A DNA stretch of 64,000 bases from Mycolicibacterium fortuitum subsp. fortuitum (GTDB lineage: Bacteria > Actinomycetota > Actinomycetes > Mycobacteriales > Mycobacteriaceae). Positions within the stretch are counted from its first letter, which is position 1, and each line of letters opens with the position of its first letter. The stretch lies in contig NZ_AP025518.1 of the NCBI RefSeq assembly GCF_022179545.1, positions 5,270,001-5,334,000 of the forward strand, in the 5' to 3' direction. This document shows, piece by piece, positions 55,372 to 62,942 of the stretch. Below the pieces are notes generated by a model. It was not told the DNA's origin. It saw only the letters and a program-made list of their open reading frames with translations, and searched no databases. A program made the translations under genes and the position numbers.

Positions 55372-56544
55372 ATGCGGATAGCCATCAGTGGAGCCGGGGT
55401 CGCCGGAGCGGCGCTCGCGCATTGGTTGCACCGCACCGGCCACAACCCGACGCTGATCGAACGGGCACCGGCGTTTCGCACGGGCGGCTACATGATCGAC
55501 TTCTGGGGCATCGGCTACCGGGTCACCCGAAAGATGGGCATCGAATCCGCCATCCGCGAGGCGGGCTATGGCGTCGAGTCGGTGCGGTCACTCGGACCCG
55601 ACGGAGCCACCCGTGCCGAGCTCTGTGTCGACGTGTTCCGCCGCATGGTCGGCAACGACTACACCAGCCTGCCCCGCGGCGATCTGGCCGCCGCCATCTA
55701 CCGCACCGTCGAGGGCTCGGTGCCGACGGTGTTCGACGACAGCATCACCGGCATCGACCAGCGACCCGACGGCGTGCGGGTGGCCTTCGAGAAGAACCCG
55801 GCCGACGATTTCGACCTCGTCATCGGCGCCGACGGCCTGCACTCCAACGTGCGCCGCCTGATGTTCGGACCCGAGGAGCGGTTCGAGCACTACCTGGGCT
55901 GCAAGGTCGCCGCCTGTGTGGTCGACGGCTACCGCGGCGGAAGTTCGGATACCTATCTCACGTACAGCATTCCCGGGCGCCAGATCGGGCAGTTCACCTT
56001 ACGCGGGGACCGCACCATGTTCCTGTTCGTGTTCCGCGACCAGCACGACAACCGCGGCTTGACACCAAAAGAGCAGTTACACAATCACTTCGACGGCACC
56101 GGCTGGGAATCGCGACAGATCCTGGCCGCGGTGGACGACGTCGACGACCTCTACTTCGACGTGGTCAGCCAGATCAAGATGGACCGCTGGTCCGAGGACC
56201 GGGTGTTGTTGATCGGCGATGCGGCGGGCTGCATCTCGCTGCTCGGCGGCGAGGGCACCGGACTGGCGATCACCGAGGCATACGCACTGGCCGGAGAACT
56301 CGCCCGCGCCGGCGACGATCACCGCCGCGCCTTCGCGAGCTACGAGTCGCTGTTGCGGCCGTTCATCGAGGGCAAGCAGGCCGGGGCCGAACGGATGCTC
56401 GGATTCTTCGCCACCAGGACCCGGTTCGGGCTGTGGTTCCGCGATGTCGCGCTGCGCGCGATGAACCTGGGACGCCCGATAGCGGGGCTGTTCGCCGGCA
56501 GTGTGCGCGACGACCTCGATTTGCCCGACTACCCAATCGTGTGA
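55372..56544 (+). CDS. FAD-dependent monooxygenase (PHBH fold)
   Basis: A 390-residue flavoprotein. The N-terminal dinucleotide-binding motif IAISGAGVAGAALAHWLHRT (GxGxxG, 7-12) is followed by the Glu (ERAP) that binds ribose. The middle DG motif FDLVIGADGLHSNVR and the C-terminal GD motif DRVLLIGDAAGCISLLGGEG are typical of group A flavin monooxygenases. The substrate domain is unassigned; TetX-like and salicylate-hydroxylase-like enzymes share this pattern. It is cytoplasmic. The gene is divergent from patatin with about 190 bases between the start codons. Confidence 0.9.
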   Translation: MRIAISGAGVAGAALAHWLHRTGHNPTLIERAPAFRTGGYMIDFWGIGYRVTRKMGIESAIREAGYGVESVRSLGPDGATRAELCVDVFRRMVGNDYTSLPRGDLAAAIYRTVEGSVPTVFDDSITGIDQRPDGVRVAFEKNPADDFDLVIGADGLHSNVRRLMFGPEERFEHYLGCKVAACVVDGYRGGSSDTYLTYSIPGRQIGQFTLRGDRTMFLFVFRDQHDNRGLTPKEQLHNHFDGTGWESRQILAAVDDVDDLYFDVVSQIKMDRWSEDRVLLIGDAAGCISLLGGEGTGLAITEAYALAGELARAGDDHRRAFASYESLLRPFIEGKQAGAERMLGFFATRTRFGLWFRDVALRAMNLGRPIAGLFAGSVRDDLDLPDYPIV

Positions 56545-56590
56545 GCAGTAGGGTTGCTACCACTAGCTTCACCGGGGGAAGGGCGGCGCC

Positions 56591-57502
56591 GTGCGTAGCC
56601 AGTCACACAACAACAGGAAGGGCCCGTCGTGGTGGGCCCGGCGCGGCGGAGCAGCGCTGGCCGCGGCGGTCCTCATCGCAAGTGGCGGTGCGGCGCGCGC
56701 GCACGCAGACCCCCTCGCCGACTCCTGCCCCATCCAGGTGTCGGCCAGCCAGGCCGTCGAGGCCAAGATCGACAGCCACAACGCCATACCGCACCATTTC
56801 ATCGTGCCGCGACAGCAGGCCGAAGCCAATGCATATGACGAAGAGGCAGCCCGACTCAATGCCGAGAAGGACGCGGCGAACGCGAATCTCGCCTCTTGCG
56901 CCGCAGCCACCTCGCGCCTCGCCGCCGGCGGAAAGATCCGCGTACCTCTTGCGACGACTGTGCAGAAGATGAAGCAGGCGCAGGATCGGCTGGGCCAGCA
57001 GAAGCCGCCCGTGCTGCCGAACATCCGCGGCAACGCGAAGACCGCGGTCTGGGAGCCGGGCCGGGAGCTGTACGACGTGTTGCGCAACACCTCGCCAGAC
57101 CAGGAGGCGCTGGGCGACATCCCGTTGCAGGGTGAGGGCTGGCCAGAGGCAGGGTCACCGGATCCTGCCTACCCGTCCGGCAGCGGCGTGATGATCGGCA
57201 CCAACGGCAACGGCACCCCGAAGGTCGAGCCCGACCACATCGTGCCGCTGGCCCGGCTGTTCTACATTCCGGGATTCGTCAAGCTCCCTCCGCAGTACAT
57301 GTATCAGGTGGCGCATTCGCCGCTGAACATGCAGTGGCTGTCCCGAAAGGCCAACCGGTCCAAGCAGGCAGGCGAGGCCGCCGTGGTGACCGGAGCAGAT
57401 CCAGATTGGATCGACCAGCAACAAGAGCTGGAACTCGCGACAGTCGCCGAGCTGACCGAAATCACCAAGCAGATCCTCGACAGTCTGGGTATCCCGATAT
57501 GA
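56591..57502 (+). CDS. Secreted protein with C-terminal HNH-like nuclease domain
   Basis: A 303-residue exported protein from GTG 56591. A twin-basic N-region and hydrophobic core (ARRGGAALAAAVLIASGGAA) end at ARAHADP, a signal peptidase I type site. Residues about 60-115 are helical and Ala/Glu/Gln-rich (coiled-coil likely). The C-terminal domain has EPDHIVPLARLFYI, SPLNMQWLSRKANRSKQAGE and DPDWIDQQQE. DH...N...N-x-x-K is the metal/catalytic pattern of HNH-type nucleases found in secreted toxins. The stop overlaps the next gene, a SUKH-like protein, by ATGA. The context suggests an effector-immunity pair; a housekeeping secreted nuclease is an alternative. Confidence 0.7.
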   Translation: MRSQSHNNRKGPSWWARRGGAALAAAVLIASGGAARAHADPLADSCPIQVSASQAVEAKIDSHNAIPHHFIVPRQQAEANAYDEEAARLNAEKDAANANLASCAAATSRLAAGGKIRVPLATTVQKMKQAQDRLGQQKPPVLPNIRGNAKTAVWEPGRELYDVLRNTSPDQEALGDIPLQGEGWPEAGSPDPAYPSGSGVMIGTNGNGTPKVEPDHIVPLARLFYIPGFVKLPPQYMYQVAHSPLNMQWLSRKANRSKQAGEAAVVTGADPDWIDQQQELELATVAELTEITKQILDSLGIPI

Positions 57503-58227
57503 GCGTCACCGACGCCGAGATCGACGAACAGTTCCGCCGCGGATCGGCCGTGTCCCGTCTGGCACCCGAGCAGCGGGAAATGGTCCCGGCGTCGTGGCTA
57601 CCGGTGTTCGACGCAGCCGATCCGAGTGTGCGTGCGGTGGCGGCGCTGTCGCTGTGGACCGACGGCGCGCGGACATTGGTCCCGCGATTTTGGGGGACGC
57701 TGCAAGAGTTCCTGGTCGACGCATGGGTGGGTCAGCGCGATGACCGTCCAGTGCTCGTCTATGTCGTCGAGTTCCTCTTCCGTTTCGCCGACGTGGGGTA
57801 CGAGCAGACCCAGCGCACCGTGGCCGTATGGGTCGGCGAGCCGCCGACGGCGAAGGCGGTCGCGCGGTATCCGGAGCTGTGGTCGGCGGCGCCGGCCGAG
57901 CTGATCGATTTCTATCGCACAGTCCATGGCTCGTTCACCGTGCCCGACGGGCAGTCCTTTGGCTTGATGGCCGTGGACGCGATGCCAACCCTGGCGGAGG
58001 CGGTGTCCGACGGCGACCCCGACGACGTCCCACAGTGGGATGAGGGGCCGGCGGCCGACCGGTTGCTGATGGTCACTCGGACTTACAGCGGCCTGCGCTT
58101 GTGTCTGTCCCCGGATGTGCCGCCCGGCATGGGCGTCCAGGTATACCGCTATGACGATCCGGACCCGCCAGGTGAGTTCGCAGAGCAACTCGACGCTCTT
58201 CTACTCGTCCGATTCGAGGTGGAATGA
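57499..58227 (+). CDS. SMI1/KNR4 (SUKH)-like protein, candidate immunity protein
   Basis: A 242-residue cytoplasmic protein whose ATG (57499) overlaps the nuclease stop (ATGA). The N-terminal half is unassigned ([40 protein letters not shown]). The C-terminal half resembles SUKH proteins: [39 protein letters not shown] and [10 protein letters not shown] followed by [12 protein letters not shown] proteins are the commonest immunity proteins of nuclease toxins in bacterial conflict systems. The assignment is by pattern and context and should be taken as provisional. It overlaps the next gene too. Confidence 0.6.
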   Translation: MSVTDAEIDEQFRRGSAVSRLAPEQREMVPASWLPVFDAADPSVRAVAALSLWTDGARTLVPRFWGTLQEFLVDAWVGQRDDRPVLVYVVEFLFRFADVGYEQTQRTVAVWVGEPPTAKAVARYPELWSAAPAELIDFYRTVHGSFTVPDGQSFGLMAVDAMPTLAEAVSDGDPDDVPQWDEGPAADRLLMVTRTYSGLRLCLSPDVPPGMGVQVYRYDDPDPPGEFAEQLDALLLVRFEVE

Positions 58228-58850
58228 TGTCCCAGCCTCCGCCGCCGCCGATCTTCGGCGGCCCGCCTGGTCCGTACGGTCCCCCAGGTCAGTTCGGCGG
58301 CCCTGGTCAGTTCGGCGGTCCTGGACCGTTCGGAGGCCCCGGACCGTTCGGGGGCCCCGGTCCGTACGGTCCCCCAGGTCAGTTCGGCACCCCCGGCCTA
58401 TACGGTCCTCCCGGTGCACCGCAGCCGGCCTACTACCCGATGGGCGCTCCCCCCGCGAAAAAGTCGCGCAAGTGGTTGCTGATCGGCGCTCCTGTTGTGG
58501 CCGTGACCCTCATCGCAGCCGGGCTCACCGCGTTTTTCGTGTTCCACGAGTCCGACAAGGAACTGATCACCAACGCCACCTACTCGTTTGCCGACGCGAT
58601 CAACCGCGACGACATGTCGGCTGCGGCCGCGCTGATGTGCGCCGACCGGGCACACAGCCTGCAGGACACCGACGATGCCGAATCGCATTCGGCGCCGGAC
58701 GAACAACCGCAGGATCGCGGTTTCACCGTGACCGATGTGACGGTCAACGGTGACAGCGCCGCCGCGACGCTGACGTTCGACAAAACCGGCACAACCCGTC
58801 AATTGGACTTCCAAAAAGAGGGCGGCGCTTGGAAAGTCTGCGGCGAATAG
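58224..58850 (+). CDS. Pro/Gly-rich N-terminal tail membrane protein, DUF4878-like
   Basis: A 208-residue protein. Start at 58224 (or the adjacent ATG 58227); it overlaps the previous stop by 4 bases. Residues 1-75 are built of repeated [21 protein letters not shown] units (nucleotide repeats at 58256-58410). A single TM helix follows [25 protein letters not shown] (about 82-101). The exported domain ([20 protein letters not shown], then [20 protein letters not shown] and GGAWKVCGE) has the lumazine-binding/DUF4878 look found in many mycobacterial membrane proteins. It is the third gene of the nuclease-SUKH operon. Its role is unknown. Confidence 0.75.
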   Translation: MMSQPPPPPIFGGPPGPYGPPGQFGGPGQFGGPGPFGGPGPFGGPGPYGPPGQFGTPGLYGPPGAPQPAYYPMGAPPAKKSRKWLLIGAPVVAVTLIAAGLTAFFVFHESDKELITNATYSFADAINRDDMSAAAALMCADRAHSLQDTDDAESHSAPDEQPQDRGFTVTDVTVNGDSAAATLTFDKTGTTRQLDFQKEGGAWKVCGE

Positions 58851-58854
58851 TGGA

Positions 58855-60207
58855 CTAGCCCTCCCCCACCAGCGACGCGTGAGCAGCGCTGGCGGACGTC
58901 ACCTCCCTCAGCGCCCGCACACAGATCCGCGCCCCACGGTTCGGGACCAGCGTGACGTGTTTGACGCGCTGCCTTTCGTCTGCCGCGGTGGTGGTGAAAA
59001 GGTCCACCCGGCACAGGATTTCGCGTAGCACTACCCGCAGCTCGACCGTCGCGAACGTCGCGCCCAGGCAACGACGGTTGCCGCCGCCGAACGGGAACCA
59101 GGTGGTGGGCCCCAGTGTCGCGCCGAGCATCCGGTCCGGGTCGAATTTGTCGGCGTCGGGATACACGTCGTCACGTTCGTGCACCAGTCCGATGCCCGGG
59201 GCCACCATCACCCCGGCCGGCAGCCGGTGACCGGCCACCTCCACCGGCTGTTTCAGTACCCGCCCCACGTCGAACACCACCGGCCGGATCCGCAGGATCT
59301 CCTTGGCCACGGCGTCGAGGTACTCGTCGTCGCCGGTACGCGCGGCCTGCACCGCCTTGTCCAACACCGCAGGATGACGGGTCAGCCGTTCCAGCGCCCA
59401 CGACAATGCCGTCGCCGTCGTCTCATGCCCGGCCACCAGCAAGGTCATCAGCTGGTCGCGCAACTCACGGTCGGTCATGGTGTGCCCACGCTCGTCAGTG
59501 GAACGCACCAGCATCGCCAGCACATCGGTACGGGACGCCAGCTCCGGGTCGGCGCGACGCTCGGCGATCTCCGCGCCCAACAGCCGGTTGGCCTCTTCGA
59601 TATTTCGCCGCAGCGCCCGCCACGGGCGTCGCTGCATCAGGGCCGGCCGGGCGACCGCCATCAACTCCCACGGGCCCACCCTGAGCAGCCGCGGCATCAC
59701 CTCGCGCAACGCCGCCAGCCGGGCCGGATCCGACGCACCGATCACGGTCCGCAGGATCACCTCAAGGGTGATCTCGGCCATCTTCGGGGCAGCCGGGAAC
59801 GCGGTTCCCACCGGCCAACCTGCGATGTTTTCCGCGGCGATCTCGGCCATGACCTCGGTCTGGCGGGCCACGGCGTCGCGGTGGAAGGGCGGAAGCATCT
59901 GGCGCCGCCGCTCGTGGTGCTCGTCCTCGTCGACGACCAGCACCGAGCTGTCACCCAGCAGCGCACTGAGCACCGAATTCGCTTCCCCGGCATGGAAAAT
60001 CGTCGGATCCCCGGCGAACACCACCTTGATGTCGGCCGGGTCGGCCAGGTACACCATCGTGCCCATCGCCGCGACCCGAAGCGTGAACACGTCGCCGTAG
60101 CGGCGGCGGCAGGCCGAAACGAAACGCGGCCAGTAATGCATCATCAACGCGGCCTGAGCGACCCGGGGCAACGGCGGCCCCGGCGGTAATGACGCGGTAC
60201 CGCCCAT
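58855..60207 (-). CDS. Cytochrome P450 (CYP138-like)
   Basis: A 450-residue P450. I-helix oxygen-binding motif LLVAGHETTATALSWALERL, ExxR in KEILRIRP, and the heme-binding loop FPFGGGNRRCLGATFA with the axial Cys are all present. The early RRYGDVFTLRV and DEDEHHERRRQMLPPFHRDA segments are typical of soluble actinobacterial P450s. The sequence style resembles M. tuberculosis CYP138 and relatives. No ferredoxin or reductase gene lies beside it, so electrons come from elsewhere. The substrate is unknown. Start ATG at 60207. Confidence 0.93.
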   Translation of the reverse strand: MGGTASLPPGPPLPRVAQAALMMHYWPRFVSACRRRYGDVFTLRVAAMGTMVYLADPADIKVVFAGDPTIFHAGEANSVLSALLGDSSVLVVDEDEHHERRRQMLPPFHRDAVARQTEVMAEIAAENIAGWPVGTAFPAAPKMAEITLEVILRTVIGASDPARLAALREVMPRLLRVGPWELMAVARPALMQRRPWRALRRNIEEANRLLGAEIAERRADPELASRTDVLAMLVRSTDERGHTMTDRELRDQLMTLLVAGHETTATALSWALERLTRHPAVLDKAVQAARTGDDEYLDAVAKEILRIRPVVFDVGRVLKQPVEVAGHRLPAGVMVAPGIGLVHERDDVYPDADKFDPDRMLGATLGPTTWFPFGGGNRRCLGATFATVELRVVLREILCRVDLFTTTAADERQRVKHVTLVPNRGARICVRALREVTSASAAHASLVGEG

Positions 60208-60240
60208 AACCCCACCATACGAGCCGTCCGCCGCATACCA

Positions 60241-60272
60241 AAGGCCCGGACGCCGGCTTGCGTCCGGGCCTT
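60241..60272. terminator. Perfect 13-bp stem-loop terminator
   Basis: AAGGCCCGGACGC (60241-60253) and GCGTCCGGGCCTT (60260-60272) flank a 6-base loop CGGCTT. The hairpin follows the small secreted protein gene by 14 bases and lies before the P450 start, so it probably ends the former's transcript. It is GC-rich with a short T tail, as usual in mycobacteria. Confidence 0.8.
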
Positions 60273-60285
60273 GCCTCCCCCAGGC

Positions 60286-60498
60286 CTACTTGGCGTGGTT
60301 GCGCTGGTGGTGATGGTGGGTCGAGGAGCCCGGCTGGGGCATGTTGTGCTGGTGCGGGAAGGCCTGATGCGCGCTGACCGACGGCCCGGCGTTCAGGGTG
60401 GCGGAATCGGCATGAGAAGTGGCGGCGCCAAGGGCGATCAGCGCGGGAGCGGCGGCGAGAGTGAATCCGGCGGCGATGCGGCGGGTGATGGTGCTCAT
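60286..60498 (-). CDS. Small secreted His-rich hypothetical protein
   Basis: A 70-residue protein with AAAGGAG 5-11 bases before ATG 60498. The N-terminus is a signal peptide (ITRRIAAGFTLAAAPALIAL, cleavage near SHADS). The mature peptide is only about 40 residues and ends in a His-rich tail (FPHQHNMPQPGSSTHHHHQR), which could bind metal ions. Small secreted proteins of this kind are widespread in rapidly growing mycobacteria and have no known function. A strong hairpin follows the stop. Confidence 0.75.
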   Translation of the reverse strand: MSTITRRIAAGFTLAAAPALIALGAATSHADSATLNAGPSVSAHQAFPHQHNMPQPGSSTHHHHQRNHAK

Positions 60499-60691
60499 GT
60501 CGACTCCTTTGTCGGATAAAGCTTTTCGGTTCTTTCCGGGGTGTTCCGGCGTTGAAATAACAATGCGCCGTCACTGGCGGCGGATGTATCGACCGACCGG
60601 CCCAACCACCGGACGAATCCCATGTCCCCCGATCGGGGGAACGCGCCAGTTCACCCACTGGTCACCGATTACCGTCTGGTGCACCCCGCGA

Positions 60692-60725
60692 TCACGTTTA
60701 GGATCAGCAAACAGATCCAAGGGGG
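60692..60725 (+). promoter_or_regulatory. Conserved leader of PknH-like lipoprotein, copy 1
   Basis: CGTTTAGGATCAGCAAACA, then GATCCAAGGGGG before ATG 60731. An almost identical block precedes the paralogue at 62260. TAGGAT (60699-60704) is a good -10 candidate, and AAGGGGG is the ribosome site. With the start only about 27 bases from the -10, the transcript leader would be short. Confidence 0.55.
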
Positions 60726-60730
60726 ACCCG

Positions 60731-61396
60731 ATGAGCGCTCATCGCAACGCGGCGGCCGGCCTGGCGCTGTGCACTGCCCTGCTCACCGCCTGCACCCCCA
60801 CGGCCCCTGATTCCGACGGCACTCACGTCGACGTGCTGGGCAGCATGATGGCCAGTGAATCCGAGATCAACGCCGTGATGAACGCCCAGGTCCGGCCTAA
60901 GACCGCGCTGCGTTCCCCGATGACGAACGCCAACTACGAGCCCGTCTCCCGCCCGGAATGCATGGTCGTCATCGGCAACGCGATGGAGTGGATCTACGGC
61001 CCCAGCGGCTACCGCGAATTCCGCGAAACCCAACTGGCCGACGACGCCGACGACGTTGAGGTCGACCAGGCCATCGCCAAGTTCGACACCCCCAAGGCGG
61101 CCAAGGACGTGGTGGCCCGGACCGTCGACATCTGGCGCCGCTGCGGCAACGACACCCTGACCTTCAGCTACGACGGCGGCAAAACGCGAGACGCCCGCCG
61201 GATGGCCGTCCCGAGCGTGCTCGACGGTGTCGACATCACGCACGACGAACCCGTGGACGTCACCGACCGCATCACCCACCGGGCGATCCTGGCGGTCGAC
61301 AACCTCGTCGTCGACCTGCGGATCAGCGGTGGCGACATCACCGACCAGCAGACCGTGCAGCTGGCCAAGATCATCGCCGGCCGCAACGCGCTCTGA
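60731..61396 (+). CDS. PknH-like extracellular-domain lipoprotein, paralogue 1
   Basis: A 221-residue protein from ATG 60731 after AAGGGGG. Lipoprotein signal LALCTALLTAC (lipobox LTAC, Cys about 21). The mature part matches the PknH-like sensor domain of mycobacteria: VDVLGSMMASESEINAVMNA, RPECMVVIGNAMEWIYGPSG, VDQAIAKFDTPKAAKDVVAR and TVDIWRRCGNDTLTF, with the two conserved cysteines. It ends with LAKIIAGRNAL. It should sit on the outer face of the membrane. It is about 60% similar by eye to the gene at 62260 and shares its leader DNA. A role in ligand binding is inferred from the kinase family. Confidence 0.85.
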   Translation: MSAHRNAAAGLALCTALLTACTPTAPDSDGTHVDVLGSMMASESEINAVMNAQVRPKTALRSPMTNANYEPVSRPECMVVIGNAMEWIYGPSGYREFRETQLADDADDVEVDQAIAKFDTPKAAKDVVARTVDIWRRCGNDTLTFSYDGGKTRDARRMAVPSVLDGVDITHDEPVDVTDRITHRAILAVDNLVVDLRISGGDITDQQTVQLAKIIAGRNAL

Positions 61397-61432
61397 CTCC
61401 CACCGGCCTACCCTGGTCATAGGAGTACGACC

Positions 61433-62167
61433 ATGCCCAGTGGTGCTGTGAATCAAAGGGTCCCGCAGGGAAAGCGGCGCAAGACCGGCCGAGCCCCGCG
61501 GGTGGTACAGACCGCCGCTGTCCTCAAGGACACCCTGTTCGCCGACGTCTCCGAGTGGCAACACCCGGTCGATGACAGCTACCCGTATCAGGTGCTGTCG
61601 ATCCGGGTCAGCGACGGCACGTACCGCGACCACAATTTCGCGGCCAACTACGCCTGGATGCGCGGCGCGCTGGATTCCGGGCGGCTGGTGTTCGGCATCG
61701 TCTACACCTACTGCCGGCCCAACTGGTTGGCCAACGCCACCACCGTGCGCGCGATGATCGACGCCAACGGCGGCCTGCACCCGCGCATCGCGCTGATGCT
61801 CGACGTCGAACAGGGGGGCAACCCACACGGCGACGGCTCGGATTGGATCAACCTGCTGTACGCGAACCTGGCCGAGTACACCGGCGACCGCGCCCGCATC
61901 ATCGGCTATGGCAACGTCGGCGACCTCAACAGCATGTGGCGCACCAAACCCAGCGGGATCCGGCTCGTCGTCGCCGCATACGGCAGCAACGCCGACTACC
62001 CCGGCAAGGTCGCCCACCAGTACACCGACGGAAGCGGATTCGGGTTCGGGCTACCGCAGGGCGCCCCGCCATTCGGTAACTGCGACATGAACTCCGCCGA
62101 CGGCCTCACCCCGGTGCAGTTCGCCGCGGCCTGCGGCATCACCCCAGCCTCCGCGGTGCTGCTGTGA
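61433..62167 (+). CDS. GH25-like muramidase (phage-lysin type)
   Basis: A 244-residue protein from ATG 61433, with AGGAG 7-11 bases upstream. The catalytic-type motifs of the GH25 barrel are visible: LFADVSEWQHPVDDSYPYQV (first Asp, strand 1) and HPRIALMLDVEQGGNPHGDG with the DxE pair. TDGSGFGFGLPQGAPPFGNC with DMNSADG closes the domain (the conserved D-x-N near the end). It has no signal peptide (basic N-terminus NQRVPQGKRRKTGRAPRVVQ). It may be released by another route, be a domesticated mycobacteriophage lysin, or act on internalised material. The sandwich between two PknH-like lipoprotein paralogues is notable. Confidence 0.8.
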   Translation: MPSGAVNQRVPQGKRRKTGRAPRVVQTAAVLKDTLFADVSEWQHPVDDSYPYQVLSIRVSDGTYRDHNFAANYAWMRGALDSGRLVFGIVYTYCRPNWLANATTVRAMIDANGGLHPRIALMLDVEQGGNPHGDGSDWINLLYANLAEYTGDRARIIGYGNVGDLNSMWRTKPSGIRLVVAAYGSNADYPGKVAHQYTDGSGFGFGLPQGAPPFGNCDMNSADGLTPVQFAAACGITPASAVLL

Positions 62168-62224
62168 CCCGTGTGCCTGCAGATGCCGCAGCAACGCCGG
62201 GGCGCTGCGCCGGACCCCTCTGAC

Positions 62225-62256
62225 CGTTTACGATCAGCAAACACGATCAAGGGGGG
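62225..62256 (+). promoter_or_regulatory. Conserved leader of PknH-like lipoprotein, copy 2
   Basis: CGTTTACGATCAGCAAACA then CGATCAAGGGGGG before ATG 62260. It is co-linear with the block at 60692-60725. TACGAT (62229-62234) is the -10 candidate. The duplication evidently included the promoter. Confidence 0.55.
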
Positions 62257-62259
62257 CAG

Positions 62260-62940
62260 ATGGACGTGAAGCGGGCCGCGGTACCGGCCATCGTGGCCAT
62301 TGCGCTGGCCGGTTCCGCGCTCACCGGATGCGGCACCAAGCCAACCGAGGACGACGCCGGCTCACAGGTCGACGTCCTGGGCAGCATGCTGGCCAGCGAA
62401 TCCGAACTCAACACCATCCTGTCCACCACGGGTCTGCGTCCCAAGACGGCGCTGCGCCAGCCCGCCGGACTCGACGCCGACGAGCACGCGTCGCGTCCGG
62501 TGTGTCTGGCGGTGATCGGCAATGCGATGGACGAGGTCTACCGCGACAGTGGATTCCGGCAGTTCCGCGAGTCGCTGTTCGCCGACGAGGGCAACGATCT
62601 CGAGGTCGACCAAGCCGTCGCCGCCTTCGATTCCCCTACGGCGGCACGGACACTCGTCAGCCGCACCGTGGACAGCTGGCGGCAGTGCGCCGGGGACAGT
62701 CTCAAGATCAGCTACAGCGACAACCGTCGGCCCAGCACGTACACGCTCGGAAGCCCGAGCGTCGTCGACGACATCGACGTCACCAACGAGCAGTCACCGT
62801 TCAGCCCGCAGCAGGGCAGCCGGCGCGCGATCCTGGCCGTGGACAACCTCGTGGTCGACGTGCGAATCACCGGAACCAACCTCACCGACAGTCAGGTGGT
62901 CGGCTTGGCGAAAGCGATCGCCGGGCGCAACGCGGTCTGA
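62260..62940 (+). CDS. PknH-like extracellular-domain lipoprotein, paralogue 2
   Basis: A 226-residue protein with lipoprotein signal VAIALAGSALTGC (lipobox LTGC, Cys about 24). It is co-linear with the protein at 60731: VDVLGSMLASESELNTILST, RPVCLAVIGNAMDEVYRDSG, VDQAVAAFDSPTAARTLVSR and TVDSWRQCAGDSLKISY, ending LAKAIAGRNAV. Both keep the Cys pair. The two genes arose by duplication around or before insertion of the GH25-like gene between them. It converges on the kinase/binding-protein gene with 2 bases between stops. Confidence 0.85.
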   Translation: MDVKRAAVPAIVAIALAGSALTGCGTKPTEDDAGSQVDVLGSMLASESELNTILSTTGLRPKTALRQPAGLDADEHASRPVCLAVIGNAMDEVYRDSGFRQFRESLFADEGNDLEVDQAVAAFDSPTAARTLVSRTVDSWRQCAGDSLKISYSDNRRPSTYTLGSPSVVDDIDVTNEQSPFSPQQGSRRAILAVDNLVVDVRITGTNLTDSQVVGLAKAIAGRNAV

Positions 62941-62942
62941 GG

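Noticed and set aside
58256..58410. Tandem DNA repeat as an independent element
   Set aside because: It is the coding sequence of the Pro/Gly-rich tail (GGPG/GPPG units) and stays in frame, so it is explained by the protein.
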